Made by a program: the position numbers and the translations under genes. A model generated the notes under the pieces. It saw nothing but the letters and a program-made list of their open reading frames with translations, ran no database searches and was not told where the DNA came from. Positions 11,627 to 22,959 of a DNA stretch of 64,000 bases are shown here, piece by piece. How positions within the stretch are numbered: the stretch's first letter is position 1; the number at the start of each line of letters is the position of its first letter. The DNA is from Xenopus tropicalis. Lineage: Eukaryota > Chordata > Amphibia > Anura > Pipidae. The stretch covers positions 102,390,829-102,454,828 of the forward strand of contig NC_030677.2 in the NCBI RefSeq assembly GCF_000004195.4, in the 5' to 3' direction.

Positions 11627-12079
11627 AGAAAGAAATTTGAGTCTAATAAAGAGTTCAGACAGTGGGAAGAATCCCTAAGTATTGAACATCAACATTTTAA
11701 GATTATGGCTATAAAATAAGAAATGCAACCAATATCTAGCAGACTCTGAAGAAAATAAGGTATACATTTAAAAAAAGAGAACCCAGAGATGGTATAATGA
11801 GGGAGGTAGGACATCATATGCAGTCACATCAAAACACACAGATGACTCAAGCCCTGCAGATCAGAAAATGAGTGGCTCTGAATCATCTGTATGTCTGGCA
11901 TCAACAAAATAACCATGGGCTTTTTAGAACCTCTTATATGCAATGCCCTATGGTCAACGACACACCCAGGGTGGTGTGACACATAGAAATACTGACACTG
12001 GCAGCACAGATACACTTTTAATAATTAATTTGTCATCACTTGTGTCCTGTTCCTTTCAAAACTTTTTTTAAAAAGGGAC

Positions 12080-12620
12080 TGTCGTTTGTCCCCATTTGTC
12101 CCCATGGCACCTTGTAATGCATATGAACTCAACAAGGATACACATTTGTTTGCACGCAAATCACTATTGCAATTGCAACACTCACACAAAATTGACCGTC
12201 ACAGCTTCATTTTGAACATTTTGATGATCCAAGAAAAGATAGTTTGGCATTTAAAGATGTTTGTGCATTTGATGAATCATCAAGTATTAATATACAAGAA
12301 TCCAAACTTATGAGAAAATCCCTACATTACCCATATTTGGAGGAAATAAAATAATTGAGGCTGTTGTTAAAAGGGAGACACAAGATATTGTAATGACATC
12401 TACATGCATTTTAAATTTTAATTTGAAACATAAATGGTCTGAACAAAATTTACAGAAAAAGCAGCATATTACTGTGAAGCTATCTGACAAGGGTTTCAAC
12501 ATATTGATAATGGAGACAGGTAATTATGTAAAAATGTTTAAACAAATTCTAAATAATAAGGATTGGTATGAGCCATTAATAATGCCTTGTTACAACAAAT
12601 TAACTATATTTATTGGTGGA
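12080..12620 (+). pseudogene. Penelope-like element, RT N-terminal fragment
   Basis: Translations across shifted frames give 'ELNKDTHLFARKSLL' and 'SDKGFNILIMETGNYVKMF', then 'LNNKDWYEPL'. This corresponds to the conserved region before the RT palm of Penelope-like elements (a DKG-G block followed by a tyrosine-ended 'D..WY' motif). It has stops and frameshifts and ends 120 bp before a hAT element. The RT core that should follow is absent; other PLE pieces on the same strand lie at 14660-16990. It may be a separate copy. Confidence 0.6.
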
Positions 12621-12838
12621 TAAGACACTTCAGATAGAATAAACTGACAGTGTTACTAGTCCTGACAGTGTTACTAGTCCCCCTGGAGAGACCTGCTGTA
12701 TTCAGCCGGGGTCTCTGACAGAACACATCTGTAATTTAATACAGTGTTTTTCAACCTTTTTTGGGCAAAGGCACACTTGTTTCATGAAAAAAATCACGAG
12801 GCACACCACCATTAGAAAATGTTAAAAAATTTTACTCT

Positions 12839-13190
12839 GTGCCCAGCAGCAGTGCCCCCCTAGTACACTGGTGCCCAGCAGCAGTGCCCCCCTAGTACAT
12901 TGGTGCCAAGAGCAGTGCCCCCCTAGTACATTGGTGCCCAGCAGCAGTGCCCCCCAGTACATTGGTGCCAAGAGCAGTGCCCCCCTAGTACATTGGTGCC
13001 CAGCAGCAGTGCCCCCCTAGTACATTGGTGCCAAGAGCAGTGCCCCCCTAGTACATTGGTGCCCAGCAGCAGTGCCCCCCAGTACATTGGTGCCAAGAGC
13101 CAGCCCCCCTAGTACATTGGTGCCCAGCAGCAGTGCCCCCATAAGTCAGTGTGCCCCGTGGCCCCCCCTAATAAATTGGTGCCCAGCAGC
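12839..13190. repeat. Minisatellite with alternating 31/32-bp units
   Basis: About ten units alternate between a type beginning GCCCAGCAGCAGTGCCCCCC and one beginning GCCAAGAGCAGTGCCCCCC, each running on through AGTACATTGGT. The alternation, with an A-type variant lacking CT before AGTAC, gives a higher-order pattern of about 63 and 125 bp. Confidence 0.9.
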
Positions 13191-13275
13191 ATTTTACTTC
13201 TGCTCTTCGGCGGCTTCAGCAGCATCTTCCCCTCACGCGCGCCGCCTCTGCACTTCTGCCTACACGCGACCGCAC

Positions 13276-13353
13276 ACAGGCCCTTTTATAACATTGCGCC
13301 CCGTGTGTACTGACGTCACCCGTACACACGGGGCGCAACCAATGACAGGGCCC
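13276..13353. other. Palindromic CRE/TATA-like module, copy 2
   Basis: ACAGGCCCTTTTATAACATT and GCGCCCCGTGTGTAC on the left pair with GTACACACGGGGCGCAACC on the right, around a perfect CRE octamer TGACGTCA (13311-13318). The right TATA arm is eroded (AATGACAGGG). Shared with 891-955 and 52961-53041. Confidence 0.7.
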
Positions 13354-13512
13354 GGATTTTATTAAAGTGGGCCCGAGCTACTAAGAAAAACTGTAGCATT
13401 GCCGGGCCCCCTTTGAAAGTAAAAATTGCGGCCCTGCCTACGGCACACCAGACAACATCTCGCGGCACACTAGTGTGCCGCAGAACAGTGGTTGAAAAAC
13501 GCTGATTTAATA

Positions 13513-14540
13513 GATAGGGTTGCATGTTGCACCTTGGAGACCTGTGGCAACATCAATGACTACAGTGCAGCCACAGAATGCTTGCATCCATGAGAGGGTT
13601 AAGGGGAGGCAGGCTGTAAAGACAAGGCTATTTTACATCTGCTGATGCTTTGCTCTGTACCTCGTGCCAGATTTTTTTAAATTCAAAACAAGGTTAAGAC
13701 CACAGACTGATTCACAAATTACCCCTATGGTGTATTTGGACGTTGCTAGAGACTAAAGCCACAACATTTTATTTTACAGTTTCACAGAATGTATTCTGTA
13801 TGTACAGTTCCTGAAGGACAGATAACTGTAGGACTCATTTAGCATAAAACGTGATAATTCTAGGCACAATAATCAATGCCAGCATGCACATTGTGACTAT
13901 TTGTGCTCTGCTGTAGAAGCCCATTTGCCTTTTGGTGCTTTGTGCACAGGGCAGGGTGCTTTTATGTGCTTTATATATTCCCTGAGCAGGCATTCCATAA
14001 AAGGGTCCTTTTGCATGTTGTCCCTATAGGTGCTCGCTATTGCAGAGTGTTTAAGACAAAAAACAGTAGGTAAGGAAATTCTAGATGCAACATGTAGGGC
14101 TCATTTTTAAAGTAGTGCAAAAAGTGCAGTTCACTTTGTTTTTATACCAACAATGCCATACTCATACCCAAAATTCTTGAATAATTTTGTCTAATGCAAT
14201 CGGGTACAAAATTATGCATATATTGCAGGTCTGTTAAGAAACTGTGCCACTTGCAAATAAAGTAAATGAATGGATGCCACATAGGAAAGACATGACACAT
14301 ACACTCTGTGTTAAGAAATATTTGCCGCAATGTTTAATTTTCTAAAAGTAGCCCGTGTGGCTTGAAACATTGCTTATGGACACAGAAGCTTTTTATTTTA
14401 ACTTATTGCTGTTCTTTGGGGATACATTGCTGAATTTCTAAATTTCTTAAACTGTTGAGTTGTCAGAAGTCTATGAAATGCTCGCTTTTGTTTCCTTCAG
14501 TAACATCTGAATTATGGACAGGCTAAAATCACAGTACAGA
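13513..14540. other. Intergenic; one possible stem-loop remnant
   Basis: No gene recognised. Around 14341-14372 the plus strand reads AAAGTAGCC, then CGTGT, then GGCTTGAAACATTG, a stem-loop like the hammerhead-like motifs elsewhere. This suggests a Penelope-like 3' end remnant. The rest shows nothing I can name. Confidence 0.35.
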
Positions 14541-14662
14541 ACAGTGATCCCCAACCAGTGGCTTGGGGGAAACATGTTGCTCCCCACCCCTTTGATGTTG
14601 CTCCCAGTGGCCTCACAGTAGGTGTCCATTTTTACATTTCTGGCTTGGGCAAAATTTTTGGA
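14541..14662 (-). mobile_element. hAT-type 'ccccaacc' element, truncated
   Basis: It opens CAGTGATCCCCAACCAGTGG (the inverted orientation of the elements at 42259-43004 and 62253-62556) and follows that family through CATTTCTGGCTTGGG before breaking off into Penelope RT sequence. Only one end is present. Confidence 0.65.
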
Positions 14663-14905
14663 AGCACATCACAAATCAAAAATAATCACTACTATATTTA
14701 AGAAAGAGTGTGCGGGAAACACTTTGTTACATGCAGCCCCCTGCCACCCCAAACATGTATTCAGAGGGATTCCTATAGGGCAATTCTATAGGTTAAAGCA
14801 TAATTGCAGCTCAGAGTCCGATTTTTAGTCAAAGCAAGGGAGCTAAGAGATCAATTTATAGCAAGAGGCTATCTAGAAAACGACCTCAATAAAGGAAAGC
14901 CCTGG
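14660..14905 (+). pseudogene. Penelope-like element, RT C-terminal fragment
   Basis: The frame starting in 14622 reads 'AGNTLLHAAPCHPKHV' and 'GIPIGQFYRLKHNCS', then a stop at 14828. A +1-shifted frame continues 'KARELRDQFIARGYLEN'. These are the closing blocks of the Penelope-type reverse transcriptase (HP...GIP.GQ..R..R.CS, then a RGY motif). The sequence breaks off after 'DLNK' at about 14900 and appears to resume at about 15970. Confidence 0.8.
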
Positions 14906-15970
14906 AGATATAAGCGCAGGGGCTGCATGACAAGGGATCCGAATAACCAGCAGCCAGATTACACTGGTTTATGTTTAGAGATTGGCAGAACCAGGTGCAA
15001 CTGTGATTAGGTGAGAAGGAAAGAGTTAAGGCAGGAGAAGGCTGGCCTGGGGAGGGGCGGAGAAAGAGAGGGATGTGATGTCAGAAAAGCTTCCTTATCT
15101 TCTGAGCAGGTAGAAACATCCCACCCACCCTCCCCCTTTTTGCATATTTTGCAAAATGTCAGGAGTTTCTCTTCTTTTGGTTTTCATATTATCTATTAAT
15201 AACTGAATGTGGAATTTTACCTGAATGTATTGTTATATTGTGCTTTCTGTATCTTTATATGGTATAAACTTGAGAGTCAGCTTTGTGTTTAATTCATGGT
15301 AACAATGATTTCTTGATCCAGGGAATGTTTCCGATCGCCCAGGGGGTCAGGAAGGAATTTTTTCCCTCTTGAGGCATAATTGGCACTAGCTTCAGGTTGG
15401 GTTTTTTGCCTTCCTCTGGATCAAAATAGTAGATATATGATAATATATTTTAAGTTTTATTTGTCACAGCAGCAGTAGGACCTTGCCAGAGTACTGCACA
15501 GGTTATTTTAGCAGAGGGAGAAAGGAGGTTCTCTCCTGTGACTGCACGGTGGATTGATAGATACAGACGCTACTACTGCTTGTGCTAGGTGATAGCCTGC
15601 TTGGATTTCCTATCATCGAGACACTGCAGATCCAGGACCGGCAGCAGGGCTGCTGAACTTCTCTCATGGTTGGTAATGCAGCTCCTGCTGGTAGCAGAGT
15701 TTGGGGCCATCCTCTCTGTAGGTAAAGGCAGTCTAATACTCATTCAAGTCTTCAGCGAGGAACGGCAGAGCATAGTAGCAACCTCTTATGGAATTATGGC
15801 TTTAGAATATTGCCTTGAGTTAGGCTGGCAAGGTCCTATTTATTTGATTAAATGTGAATAAATGCTGTGGCCATTTTCTCCACCTCTGTCTCCTGGTGTT
15901 TCATTAAGATATGTAACAAGGGGGTTCAGTGGGGTGCCTCAAGGTGAAGGGTCAATTGAGGAGTCCCCTT
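14906..15970. mobile_element. LTR-like insertion splitting the Penelope element
   Basis: About 1.06 kb of unrelated sequence sits between two consecutive parts of the same PLE protein. It contains TATAAACTT near 15262 and an AATAAA at about 15857, followed shortly by CTGTCTCCTGGTGTTTCATT, an order like a promoter and poly(A) signal in an LTR. Between them is the phrase GGAAGGAATTTTTTCCC with GGATCAA nearby (15310-15425). I could not fix exact ends or a target duplication. No gag or pol is visible, so a solo LTR is an inference. Confidence 0.4.
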
Positions 15971-16990
15971 GTCATGCTTTTGATAGGGCAATGAGTAAAA
16001 ACAGAGAAGATCAGCTACGAAATAAAAAGAAAAATAATAATTTTAATAAAAAGAATGCAAAAAGAAACACAATTATGTTTATCACCCCATACAGTTGGCA
16101 ATTTAGTTCAATAAAACAAATTATAAAAAAACATCTTCCCATTTTATATAATGATTCAAAATTACGGCAGATATTGGGAGAAGAATGTGACTTTATTAGT
16201 AGAAGAGCACCTACAATAGGGAACATTTTATCAACCAGTGAATTTAAACGGGATAAACCCGACAATAACTTCTACACAGAAGTCAGGCTAGGCTCGATCA
16301 ATCGATCGCCGCATAGTTGATGCATCTCCTGATACTTTCCCCGGCATCGCCATATCGCCTTTGTTCAAATGACAGGAAGCCAAGTTTTTTACAGGTATTT
16401 TCTACTAAAGCATTCAAAATAACAAATGGTTAGAATTCAGAATAGGGCAATTATTGGGGGAGGGTAGAATAGATTTTTTAGTTAAAAATTTTTAGTGTTA
16501 CTTTTCCTTTTAAAACAAAAGGGATTTATCAATGCGGTTCTACACGTTGTATCACTTGTTACTTAAGTATTTGTATCCAAACACTTCACCAGTACTAGCA
16601 CAGGAAAACAATATAGGATACAAAGTTACATTAATTGCAACACAGCAGCCACAGTGTACCTGTTAACTTGCATAAAATGTAACATTCAATATGTAGGATG
16701 CACAGTTCGCCCCCTGAAAAATTGCATGCGAGAACACTTAAATCAAATTGCATCAAAAAGTGAAGCAACCACAGTTGCACGACATTTTTCATCTTGTAAT
16801 AGGGGTAATGTGTCCATGTTAAGAATTCAAGGAATTGATTAGGTAATCAGGCCAAATAGAGGTGGTGATAAACTAAAAGGGCTTCTAAAATTAGAAGCAA
16901 AATGGATCTTCATACTTGCCACACGGGAGCCACAAGGTCTCAATGTAAGATGGGATTTAAGCTGTCATATATAGCTGTAATGGAGTCCCT
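15971..16990 (+). pseudogene. Penelope-like element, linker and GIY-YIG endonuclease
   Basis: The frame resumes with 'HAFDRAMSKNREDQL', 'FITPYSWQFSSIKQIIKKH' and 'FISRRAPTIGNIL', the usual PLE linker. After a scrambled 16280-16510 come 'INCNTAATVYLLTC' and 'CNIQYVGCTVRPLKNCMREH' (16654-16735), the GIY-YIG-type endonuclease core in which Tyr and 'YVG' replace GIY/YIG. The end reads 'LEAKWIFILATREPQGLN' near 16890-16950. Frameshifts and stops make it inactive. With 14660-14905 it is one interrupted copy on the plus strand. Confidence 0.8.
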
Positions 16991-17024
16991 TTATTTCATA
17001 AGGGTCTTTTCTGTTCCTCTTTCC

Positions 17025-17135
17025 TCCCGCTTTTTTTTTCCCCTTTTTTTTTCTCATTTTTTCTCATTTTTTTCTCATTTTACTTCCCCTTTTTTCTTTT
17101 TTCTCATTTTATTTCCCCTTTTTTCTTTTTTCTCA
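17025..17135 (+). repeat. Polypyrimidine tract
   Basis: About 110 bp of almost pure C/T, with runs of T broken by CCCC and TCTCATTT repeats. It lies just downstream of the Penelope coding remnant. A mirror-like purine/pyrimidine tract could adopt a triplex, but that is speculative. Confidence 0.8.
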
Positions 17136-17349
17136 ATATAATCACAAATAATGTAACCTAAAGATAACACTAAGGTGGATAGAAGAAATGAGATTTGTGT
17201 AATTCATTGCTTTATTCATTGGTTCTTATTGTTTTTATAATACATAGAAACTATATTAAAATGTAATAAGGAAAACAGGAAGTGACATCAGGAGTGATGT
17301 CATCTCCACATGCTTTTTAAACTTGTATCAGTTCACTACTGACTTTGTA

Positions 17350-17386
17350 CCTATGAATACATGTGGCAAAACACGAAACGCGTCAG
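17350..17386 (+). ncRNA. Hammerhead-like stem-loop (candidate)
   Basis: CCTATGAATACATGTG is followed by GCAAA and ACACGAAACGCGTCAGG. The order box / stem / GAAAC-GC-GTC matches a hammerhead with a very short stem III, but the CUGANGA box reads CTATGAA. It lies about 360 bp 3' of the PLE endonuclease, where PLE terminal repeats are expected, and is followed by AATAAAG at about 17400. Confidence 0.35.
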
Positions 17387-17525
17387 GTCTGGATCCTTGA
17401 ATAAAGCTTTTTGAAGTTTTACAACCGCTGTCCTGGAGTCCGTTGAGTGCATGCCGGTGATGTTTCTACACCTGATTTGAGGTTGTGTTTTCCTTGCTGC
17501 GGGTCTGGGGCATTGCACATATATA

Positions 17526-18166
17526 GCATGCAAAAAGAAAATGCCGCACTCACAGGACTTGATGAAAAAATAAACTTATTTATTTCAACTTCAACCTACA
17601 CGGCTTTCTCAAAGTGAATATGCACACATAGAAACCCACTGATAAACACAATGTGGCGCCAAAATTGGGCTGATGACGTCACTCAGTTGTCGGCCAGTGC
17701 TGATGTTAGGGCATCAGGGTCGTGTGACAAATTATTGATGACTCCGTGTACGACCCATTATAGCGCTATGCGTCTCTGTATGGGAGCTGCAGTTCAGCGA
17801 TACGGGGTACACCTATTTCTACTATTCTTGTTCACCTTCTTTCTCTACATGTATCTTATCTTTATCTATATGCTTTTGATACTATGGTTGTTCGTTTTTA
17901 TTTTTTATTTCTTATTGTTTACTTCTCATTTATTGTTTTTTCACTTTGTTTTTTTACACCTATGGGGGTGGGCACTGGCCGACGACTGAGTGACGTCATC
18001 AGCTCAGTTTTGGCACCACATTTTGTTTATCAGTGGGTTTCTATGTGTGCATATTCACTTTGAGAAAGGCTGTGGTAGCAGCCGAAACGTTAGGTTGACG
18101 TTGAAATAAATACGTTTATTTTTTCATCACTAAGTCCTGTGAGTGCGGCATTTTCTTTTTGCATGC
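17526..18166. mobile_element. 640-bp long-inverted-repeat element
   Basis: Arms of roughly 175 bp (17526-17700) and 195 bp (17972-18166) begin and end with GCATGCAAAAAGAAAATGCC and its inverse. Each arm carries a CRE octamer TGACGTCA. The right arm contains an extra stretch, AGCAGCCGAAACGTT, that the left arm has lost. The 270-bp loop is T-rich and has an open frame of mostly hydrophobic residues without any known motif. Both ends contain an AATAAA-type motif (AAATAAATACG near 18105). Confidence 0.85.
18059..18093 (+). ncRNA. Hammerhead-like stem-loop (candidate)
   Basis: TTTGAGAAAGGCTG, TGGT, then AGCAGCCGAAACGTTAGG: a stem GGCTG/CAGCC precedes GAAACGTT. The box TTGAGAA differs from CUGANGA, so activity is unlikely. 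It lies in the right arm of the inverted repeat. Confidence 0.35.
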
Positions 18167-18749
18167 TGTAATATTTTTACAATACTGCACCCAGGCCATC
18201 TTGTACTGCATGTCCTGCCTTGAGCAACCCAGAAAGAGTAAGAGGTTGCTATTTGAGGACAATAATTTAGTCAATTACCTGACCCAAATTGGCCTTCAAT
18301 TATGGAACCTATAGTTGGTACTAGGGTGTGAAAAATATTTGTCAATTATTTTATTTCACAAGAGAAATGAAAAACAATGAAACTTTTTGCAACTCCCCTG
18401 TATATAAATTGTATGTAGTAACATTAACATTTATACATTATATTATGTAATTCATTTTTTCATTATTTGGAAACAGGGCTTTAGAATTATTACCCAAAGA
18501 GTGTGAGTTATGTGACTTAGTTTATTAAATCTGCACCTATCTCCTCCACAAACACTCATGGACATTCTTGACTTAGTTATGCTTAAACCTTTCTTGAGAT
18601 GGGGATTAGAGGCTCTTGATGCTGCAGTCATTATTGCAATGGTTTTCCAACCTTTCTGTTTTCCTGTATCTCTAAGAAGGTTATACATATGGGATAACAT
18701 TGTATAATTCATTTTGCTATAGTTTCAAGAATATCTAGATATCTATTAA
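18167..18749. other. Intergenic, nothing recognised
   Basis: AT-rich sequence without a supported gene or clear repeat end. Confidence 0.4.
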
Positions 18750-18965
18750 TAGTGATGAGCAAAACTTTTTGCCAGGCATGGATTTGTTGTGAAATTCCAC
18801 ATTTCACTATTGGCAATTTTTTCGGCGCCAAAAAATTTGCAGAGCGAGGAAAAAGACATGGTTACATCAAATACATTGTGGTCAGGTCACAAAAGTTGCA
18901 GTTGTGTCAAAAAAATTATGGTTACGTTGAAAAAAATTGTGCCATTTCGCAAATATTTCAGCACT
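18750..18965 (+). mobile_element. 'agtgatgagc' element, one half
   Basis: Starts TAGTGATGAGCAAAACTTTT, followed by GCCAGGCATGGATT and CACTATTGGCAATTTTTTCG, the left half of the element seen complete at 24475-24829. Fragments with the same start are at 21630 and 61955. Confidence 0.65.
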
Positions 18966-20379
18966 ATTCATTGACCTTCAAGGTGAGCTTTCAGGTGTTT
19001 CTAGGAGAGCTAATGTGCATTCTCCTTAAGGCTAATGCCACTGAATACACTCTGGTGCAGACACACGCAGCCCATTTGATACTGTGAAGTCTAGCAAACA
19101 GCCCTGCACCCCTTGGTGATAATAAACAATGTGTTTAGTTTCTCTTTTTACAGGAACCTTTACGTTTAATACAAGTGTATACTCATAATGATAGATATTT
19201 TTGCAACTAATTTGTAACAAATAAGTTTGCCTATAATTTTCCTTATATGGAAATAACTGAATATTGTGCTTCTGATAGAAAACGTCATATATGAAAGGTT
19301 ATAAAAGTACCGACCTTTACTGTATGACTTTAAAGCCTCTCGTATCACATACTGTCGCCTCAATTGGTTTGCTATAGAGACTGCTTCCACAAGACTTGTA
19401 TTTTGTAAGAATAATAAATAACTCAGCCTTTCTGAGAGAACCTTGGCTTCGAGTCTTGTTATATGACAAGGCATGTTGGGTTAGAAAAATAATATCAACA
19501 GATGGGCAAGTAGACATTAAAAATTATTAATGACTCTAATTATAGTGTGCTAAGATGCTCTGAAGATCTTTTTTACAAAGCAAAGTGGGGTAGTTAAAAA
19601 AATCCTACTGCATAAAAAATTATTGGAGAAGGAATTGGCAGTGGCTAAAAAGAGAATGACCCTAGAAGCTGTGATGCACCAGAAAGTATGTGCTTTTTTC
19701 ATTTATAGGCTCATGGTCTCTGGATTCAAGCACTCTTTCTATAGAGGAATGCCTAACTGCAAAGGGTCTTGAGTAATTTGTCCCTGTTTTGGAGAAACCA
19801 AGTCTGTGGCTTGTGAAGATGAAAAAAGGCAGAATCAGGTTGTATTTGCACTTTGTGCAAATCTCTTGCTTCCCAGGGCAAACATAAACAGGAAAAAGGT
19901 CACAGCAGGCAACAAGTTTTAGTTTCAAGGTACACGCAAAGGTCAGGACAGGCAGAAAGCATTATAATTCAAAATCCACTAAGGGGTTAAAATCAAGCAG
20001 ACAAAGCAAGACGAGAAGCGGACCCCCATTTTAGGTCTATAAAACCTCACTTAAATGTCCTGTTTATTAAAGCTAAATACAAAAGACCCTTGGATCACCT
20101 ATAAAACACCTCTCAGTTCATTTTCTCATTTCAGCACTGTTCTAAATAAAATAATTATAGTATTAGTAAGAGGATCTTAATTTAAACTCTTTTAAATGCA
20201 CCAGCATGGATGATTAAGGAGATTATGGCAATATTTATAATAAATCCTGCTCTACTAGAATTACTAAACACAACTTATAATTTAGTAATGTACCTACCTT
20301 TCCAGCATACCTGCACAATTTGCTGCAAAAATAAATTACACTTTTTCAATTTTTCTAATAACTTGAGTGCCCCAGGTCT
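18966..20379. other. Intergenic, nothing recognised
   Basis: Several short overlapping open frames on the minus strand at 19032-19928 lack recognisable domains. No transposon ends could be supported. Confidence 0.4.
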
Positions 20380-20666
20380 CTCTTTTTATTTTTATTTATA
20401 TAGCAAAACACATTTACAGCAATTCAGAGATTATACATCATTCATATCAGTGTCTGCCTCAGTGGAGATTGCAATCTAAGGTCCCTATCACATTTACACA
20501 CACTATCATCGATTTAATCAGATGTTTTATGGTTGTGGGAGGAAACCCAAGCAGACACAGGCAGAACATACAAACTCCTTGCAATATTGTGCATTTGCTG
20601 GGATTAAACTCTGGACCCCAGTGCAGCAAGGCAAAAGTTTTACCCACTGAGCTACTGTGCTGCCCC
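20380..20666 (-). mobile_element. SINE-like repeat
   Basis: On the minus strand it reads GGGCAGCACAGTAGCTCAGT, then TGCCTTGCTGCACTGGGGTC, and further on GGAGTTTGTATGTTC and GGGTTTCCTCCCACAACC. This is a common amphibian/fish short interspersed repeat, also at 28111-28410 (plus), 53690-53740 and 58105-58195. It ends in a TATAAATAAAAA-type tail. Family name not assigned. Confidence 0.7.
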
Positions 20667-22959
20667 TGGAAGTTTAAAAATCAGATTTACCCATAGCATT
20701 AAATTTGACAATGGTAAACCAGTGTTACCAATCCCCCATACCAAGTCCATACCACAGAAAATCCAAGAATTACACTTATTTTCAGATTTTCTATTAAAAT
20801 AGAAAATAGCAGCGATGAAAAGAACAATAAAAAAATAACATATGCAGCAACTGTCTATAATTTCCAGGGCCTACCCTAGGTTTTCATTTATTGTTCCTGG
20901 TTATTTCTATGATTTTTTAAATTAAAAATGGTCAGCTGCACTTTTTAATAGTTTTTATGGCTGTAAATGAATTCTTAATGTGTGCTTTTATTTGTAAACC
21001 TATAGCTATTGCAATAAGTTCATTGTTCTAGCTGGGCCACAGTTGTTGTAGATCAGGGCATGGCCAAATAGGGGTATGATACTCCACAGTTCTTTACAGC
21101 AACTCTGTATATTGCACATTATGACATTATGCCTATACTGCAGATGGGAACATGTTTTCATACCAGGCACTTGCAATCACACATTTCTTCATATCCCAGT
21201 GAGCTTGCAAGCCCAGCTGCTGGCTTCTCTCATCAATTCTTTCATTATTTCAACATTTCTGTCACTCAAAGGCCTCCATCTTAAACAAATGGTAGACACT
21301 GGCTCACACTGAGGAGTCACACTGGGAATCCAGTAGAGCTGCTCAGCAAAAACTGCCACTGACACAGTGGTTAACATTGCTGCCTTTCAGCAGTGGGTTT
21401 TAGGTTTCAGTCTAGGCAGAACACTGTATACAATAAATTTGTATGGTTTACCTGGGTTTATTCCCAAAACACTGATTAACCGTGGTTAACTGACTATAAC
21501 TAACTTTTTTTTGACAACTCCAAAAGGTGTGCAGCTGTGATAGGGACCTAAGACTGAAGGTTTCACTGGCATAGGGTCTGATATGAAGGATATATATATA
21601 ATCTCTGTGGTTATGTTGGTGCCACATAAATAGGGATGAGCGAATCCGTCCAGTTTCACTTTGGCAAAAATCAGCGAAAAATTTTTCATGCAACAAATTT
21701 TTTTACTCCAAATGCATTAAAGTCAATGGGGGGGTTTTGTCTTGGTGAAAAAATGTGCTCATTGCTATACATAAACAAATTATAATAATAATAATAAGTG
21801 ACTTTAAACTTCTTATGACATCTGCCTGAAGAGTCCACACCTACTAAACATTAACATAGCTTGAAAACAAACTCTTGCTTAAGAACAGACATCAAAAGGT
21901 TTCTTTTTTTTCAACATTTTTTACATTTTGTACTGTACTGCTGCAGGTACAAGAATATAGGCTCAACATGACTCAGTAATGTGGCCCAAAGCAAGACCTC
22001 TTGTATAAAGTGACATATCTGGCATGAACAGACGAGATTTATGATGGAATACTGCCAAGTATCACCTAGGCACTTAAGATAAGAGAAAATAACTTTGGCA
22101 CGTAATAAAGGAGTAGTCTCTTATATTGTGCACATGGACTGGGGTTTGCCATTATGAATCTGGGGTACAAAATCATCATGAGGTCCCAGATGTTATGAGC
22201 ATATCAATATATAGCAGTGGGGAAACCTTAGCACGCATTTGTTTTTAATCCATACATCTTGTTAGCCAACAAATTACCATATATATGATTAAATTACTAG
22301 AATATTAATTAATATTGCTAAATTGAGAACATGGTTTGTCCTAAAAGTTATGGATGCACTGAATTCATGCCAAGTTCTGATTGGACTTGTTTGGAAGAAT
22401 GAAAGATTGGACTGGTTTAGAAGAATGCTGAAATCTAGTAACTTTAAAGTTTCAGTCAGCTGAGACATGATGCAATATTAAGACCTTTTTTCAAAGTACT
22501 AGACTTTCCCCCATTCTGCACCCCATTCAGATGTGCCAATCTGGGAGTGTCAGCAGGTACGAACTCTGTCCTTACCACCTGCCAGTGCTCTGCACCTCAT
22601 TGCAGATTTTTAATCTGGCACAACATGCAAAGGGCAGCAAGGTCTTAGACACAAGGGCTTACTGAATGAGAAGGGTTACAATTGTTTAACCCTTGTTGCT
22701 CTAGCACTTGCACATGCTAATGTCTTATTTATAAATTTTTTTAAACAATTATTTAAAGGGCATAAGCTAATCAGTCAGTTGTAACTGAGCTATTTATTGT
22801 ACGCTGTTTTCACACCATACCCGTCAGCTTTGATAATTTTAAACAGCATAAATATAGACAAATAGGCAATTATTAACTAGATCTTTTAAAGGGATTAATA
22901 TGATATAGAATGACCTATACTTATCTACTCTGCAAATGGTCTTCATATTTTATTTTTTA
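20667..22959. other. Intergenic; minor repeat fragments
   Basis: No gene. A fragment at about 21630-21745 begins TAGGGATGAGCGAATCCG and belongs to the 'gatgagc' MITE family. A scrap near 21030-21065 resembles repeats ending in a GGGCATGGCC motif. Otherwise nothing is supported. Confidence 0.4.

Larger units (their letters stand above)
12742..13504. mobile_element. hAT-type non-autonomous element with minisatellite (element B)
   Basis: Termini CAGTGTTTTTCAACC and GGTTGAAAAACGCTG are flanked by the 8-bp duplication ATTTAATA (12734-12741 and 13505-13512). An 8-bp TSD and CAG...CTG tips are diagnostic of hAT elements. The interior holds a minisatellite (12839-13190), a CRE/TATA palindromic module and GC-rich sequence. 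No transposase. Confidence 0.9.

Noticed and set aside
12742..13504. Direct repeats resembling a CRISPR array
   Set aside because: Units are contiguous with no unique spacers and lie within a hAT element of a vertebrate genome.
17651..17989. 112-codon frame rich in Phe/Leu, like a membrane protein
   Set aside because: Encoded by the T-rich loop of an inverted repeat; hydrophobicity follows from T-rich codons.
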